8,397 nucleotides of DNA. Source: an uncultured Gemmataceae bacterium (GTDB lineage: Bacteria > Planctomycetota > Planctomycetia > Gemmatales > Gemmataceae). The stretch's first letter is position 1, and the number at the start of each line of letters is the position of its first letter. Of the stretch, positions 6,500-8,397 are shown one piece after another. The translations under genes and the position numbers were made by a program. The stretch spans positions 1-8,397 of the forward strand of contig CAKZUU010000147.1 of the NCBI GenBank assembly GCA_937922175.1, written 5' to 3'. The notes beneath the pieces are model-generated. The model searched no databases. It saw only the letters and a program-made list of their open reading frames with translations, and was not told where the DNA came from.

Positions 6500-6506
6500 T
6501 TCCGCC

Positions 6507-7823
6507 ATGTCAGGTCGAATCGTGGTGTGGTTGGCGCTGTGGGGCGTGTCCGTCGGGGTGTTTTCCCCCGTGTGGGGTCAGCCGTCGGTCCGGATGAGCG
6601 AGACATACCACGACGGGCAGCAGTTTCGCATTCAGAGCCGAATGCGCGGAAACTCCAAGTTCTTCCTCAAGACAAAGGACCGCAAACAGCAAGAAACTCT
6701 AACCAAAACGGACGAAAGCTCGGTGGATTACGTCGAGCGTGTCCTGGAACGCGATGCCGACGGCCTCCCCATTCGGGTCCTCCGATGGTATGAACGGATC
6801 GACTTTCGCCGAACCGTCGGTCCGGAGGTAATGGCGAGCACGATCCGCGACGCGGTCCGCCGGCTCGTCGTCCTCCGCAACGGACATCTGAAAGCGCCGT
6901 TCTCGCCGGATGGCCCTCTTCTCCTGAGCGAAATCGAATTGGTCCGGGTCGATCTCTTCACCCCCCTGTTGCGCGGGCTGTTGCCATCGGCCGGCGTTCG
7001 GCCCGGAGACAGCTGGGAAGCCGATGGACTGGCGCTTCGCGAGCTGACGGATTTAGAAAAGCCCGAGGGGTCGCTTCGCTGCCGACTGCTGGAGGTGCGA
7101 CCCGAGGGCGAAAGGAAGATGGCCGTCGTCACCTTTGAGGGGAACATTCACGGGGTCGGGGAGGATGGCCCCACTCGTCATGAGCTCGAGGGGCGTTACT
7201 TATTCGATCTCGACACTGCTTGCCTCCGTCTGTTGTCTTTGCGGGGCAAGCAAGTCCTGCTCGATGAAGGTGGCATTGAGGCCGGCATCGTTGAAGGGAC
7301 CTTCACCTTGGCTCGCGAGCCGTTGAATCATCATCCCAGGTTGAGCGATGAATCGATCAAAGGTGTCTCCTTACGCGAAGACACGGACAACACGCTTTTG
7401 CTCTTTGACGATGACGATCTGGGCCTCCGGTTTCTCTATCCTCGTCGTTGGCGTGTTCATGCCAAGCAGGGGCGTCAGGTCATGATCGACGCCGACAACG
7501 GCAACGGGATCCTGCTGACAGCCCTTTCCCGGAGTGACACACCGACCGCCTCGCAGTTGGCCAAAGAGTCGAGTGAGTTTTTGAACGGGCAAAAGGCGCG
7601 ACTTCTCGGCGCGACGGCTCCTCGTCGAATTCAGGAAAATCCCGATGTCGAGATGTTCACCTTCGAGGTCGAAATGCATCGGGAGCGGTTGATCCTCGAC
7701 TACTTCATCGTTCGTGATGCCAAGGCCGGAGCGACGCTGGCCGCCCGGATCGTCCCGCAGAATGCCCGAGAGCTTCGACCGGAGGTGGAGCGGATCGCCC
7801 GGAGTGTCGTCATTACGAAATAG
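6507..7823 (+). CDS. Secreted two-part protein of unknown function
   Basis: I do not recognise this 438-residue protein with certainty. It begins with a signal peptide (hydrophobic residues about 5-20) and a likely cleavage after VWG at residue 24, so it should act outside the cytoplasmic membrane. Residues about 30-280 form a beta-rich region with GVRPGDSWEADGL and HELEGRYLFDLDTACLRLLSLRG. This resembles planctomycete proteins in which two-strand repeats compare a substrate before and after processing, but no catalytic motif stands out. An acidic linker, LLFDDDDLG, leads to a C-terminal domain (about 298-438) opening with LRFLYPRRWRV. That pattern resembles PsbP/DUF1795-like domains, a fold common in exported proteins; this is inference. 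The ATG at 6507 has GAGGA 7 nt upstream. The next gene, galT-like, starts 135 bp on; no functional link is evident. Confidence 0.75.
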   Translation: MSGRIVVWLALWGVSVGVFSPVWGQPSVRMSETYHDGQQFRIQSRMRGNSKFFLKTKDRKQQETLTKTDESSVDYVERVLERDADGLPIRVLRWYERIDFRRTVGPEVMASTIRDAVRRLVVLRNGHLKAPFSPDGPLLLSEIELVRVDLFTPLLRGLLPSAGVRPGDSWEADGLALRELTDLEKPEGSLRCRLLEVRPEGERKMAVVTFEGNIHGVGEDGPTRHELEGRYLFDLDTACLRLLSLRGKQVLLDEGGIEAGIVEGTFTLAREPLNHHPRLSDESIKGVSLREDTDNTLLLFDDDDLGLRFLYPRRWRVHAKQGRQVMIDADNGNGILLTALSRSDTPTASQLAKESSEFLNGQKARLLGATAPRRIQENPDVEMFTFEVEMHRERLILDYFIVRDAKAGATLAARIVPQNARELRPEVERIARSVVITK

Positions 7824-7958
7824 CTTCGATTTTCGTCGGGTCGATCATTTCATCGATTCCGGTCTTGTTCGAGGGCAGCAGAATTCAGAGACTGATCAGA
7901 ACTCGCTGGGCGCTATCGTGATCGGGCATCAATCCGGGAGGGGGCTTTCGGCAACGGC
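7824..7958. other. Intergenic region before the galT-like gene
   Basis: This 135-bp gap shows no convincing terminator hairpin and no clear promoter. A purine-rich GGGAGGGGG (7936-7944) lies 14 nt before the galT-like ATG, further than a usual ribosome binding site. Read-through from the upstream gene is possible. Confidence 0.4.
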
Positions 7959-8397
7959 ATGTTGGCCTTTCATGTTCCTGAATTTCGCATCGAGCCATTG
8001 CCCCGGCCCGAGTTGCGCAAGGATCCGATCATCGACCGATGGGTGATCATTTCCACCGACCGATTAGGTCGCCCCGTGGAGTTTGCCGAGGAAGTCCCGA
8101 TACAGCCGCTCGGCCAATGCCCTTTTTGCCGGGGGCACGAGGCCTCAACGCCCCCCGCCACCTACGTGAGCCCGGATGCGGAATCGTGGTTGGTACGGGT
8201 TGTGCCGAACACCTTCCCGGCGGTACGAGGTGAATCTGGGGCCACGGGCACCAGCAAGGGGCTGTTTCAACGGGCCGACGCTCCTGGTCTGCACGAGGTC
8301 ATCGTCGCCAGTCCCGAACACGAGGCTAACCTGGCCCGGTTATCGACCCAGCAGTTTGTCGAACTTTTGTTCGCCTTCCAAGACCGTTTACGTTTTC
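7959..8397 (+). CDS. galT: Galactose-1-phosphate uridylyltransferase family protein, N-terminal part
   Basis: The first 146 codons are present and the gene runs off the right edge. GalT transfers UMP between UDP-glucose and galactose 1-phosphate in the Leloir pathway, in the cytoplasm; close relatives are nucleotide-sugar phosphorylases. The translation shows the family N-terminus ELRKDPIIDRWVIISTDR, the zinc-binding CPFCRGHE (C-x2-C), RVVPNTFPAVRGE, and then HEVIVASPEHEANLARLS. The active-site H-P-H motif lies beyond the window, so uridylyl and adenylyl transfer cannot be told apart. The ATG at 7959 is the only ATG, GTG or TTG codon between the upstream in-frame stop at 7893 and the conserved region, apart from the adjacent TTG at 7962. 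Its ribosome binding site is weak because the purine-rich run is 14 nt away. The family is clear; the precise reaction is likely but unproven. Confidence 0.88.
   Translation, partial: MLAFHVPEFRIEPLPRPELRKDPIIDRWVIISTDRLGRPVEFAEEVPIQPLGQCPFCRGHEASTPPATYVSPDAESWLVRVVPNTFPAVRGESGATGTSKGLFQRADAPGLHEVIVASPEHEANLARLSTQQFVELLFAFQDRLRF

Larger units (their letters stand above)
5885..6506. other. Divergent intergenic region between sigma factor and secreted protein genes
   Basis: This 622-bp stretch has no gene I can support. It must hold the promoters for both flanking divergent genes. From left to right it contains the sigma factor ribosome binding site, the possible leader hairpins (5956-5997), mixed sequence without clear motifs (6000-6180), an extremely AT-rich tract (6186-6232), and a minus-strand terminator-like hairpin (6396-6440). 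I found no -35/-10 pair good enough to name on either strand. The frame of the downstream gene is open back to 6231, but that extension does not look like protein. Confidence 0.6.

Noticed and set aside
6231..6506. In-frame extension of the secreted protein by 92 codons, rich in cysteine
   Set aside because: It begins with a TTG inside the AT-rich tract without a ribosome binding site and would bury the signal peptide, whereas the ATG at 6507 has a good site and starts the signal peptide exactly.

Overview
The window looks like a piece of a planctomycete chromosome of moderately high GC (mid-50s percent by eye), most likely from the Gemmata-like branch. The grounds are a small secreted protein of the TIGR03067 family, which is concentrated in that group, a sigma-70 factor carrying extra helix-turn-helix domains, and large secreted proteins of unknown function. 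The lineage is an inference from gene content; no rRNA or other phylogenetic marker is present. I see no mobile element, CRISPR array, tRNA or rRNA.

Layout from left to right. On the plus strand are the 3' end of an aldehyde dehydrogenase gene (2-463) and the TIGR03067 gene (600-1037). Three minus-strand genes follow, read from right to left: a sigma-70 family factor (4226-5884), a strong terminator-like hairpin (4165-4192), a membrane-anchored endonuclease/exonuclease/phosphatase (EEP) family protein (2957-4051), and a radical SAM protein (1002-2858, or to 2897 from a TTG start). The last two are probably co-transcribed. The radical SAM gene runs tail-to-tail into the TIGR03067 gene and overlaps it by 36 bp. 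Beyond a 622-bp divergent intergenic region (5885-6506), the plus strand carries a secreted two-part protein of unknown function (6507-7823) and the first 146 codons of a galT-like nucleotidylyltransferase (7959 to the right edge).

The metabolic genes (aldehyde dehydrogenase, GalT) look like ordinary housekeeping functions with no visible link to their neighbours. The most distinctive gene is the sigma factor. Its N-terminal half holds a MerR/excisionase-like helix-turn-helix and two further helix-turn-helix-like segments. Its core keeps sigma regions 2 and 4 but has only a short linker where region 3 should be, and it has changed residues at the -10 recognition surface. Its leader could form alternative hairpins, and the divergent region beside it holds an AT-rich tract and an orphan minus-strand terminator-like hairpin. 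I do not see a multi-gene defence or biosynthetic system; the sigma factor and its control region are the best candidates for something undescribed.
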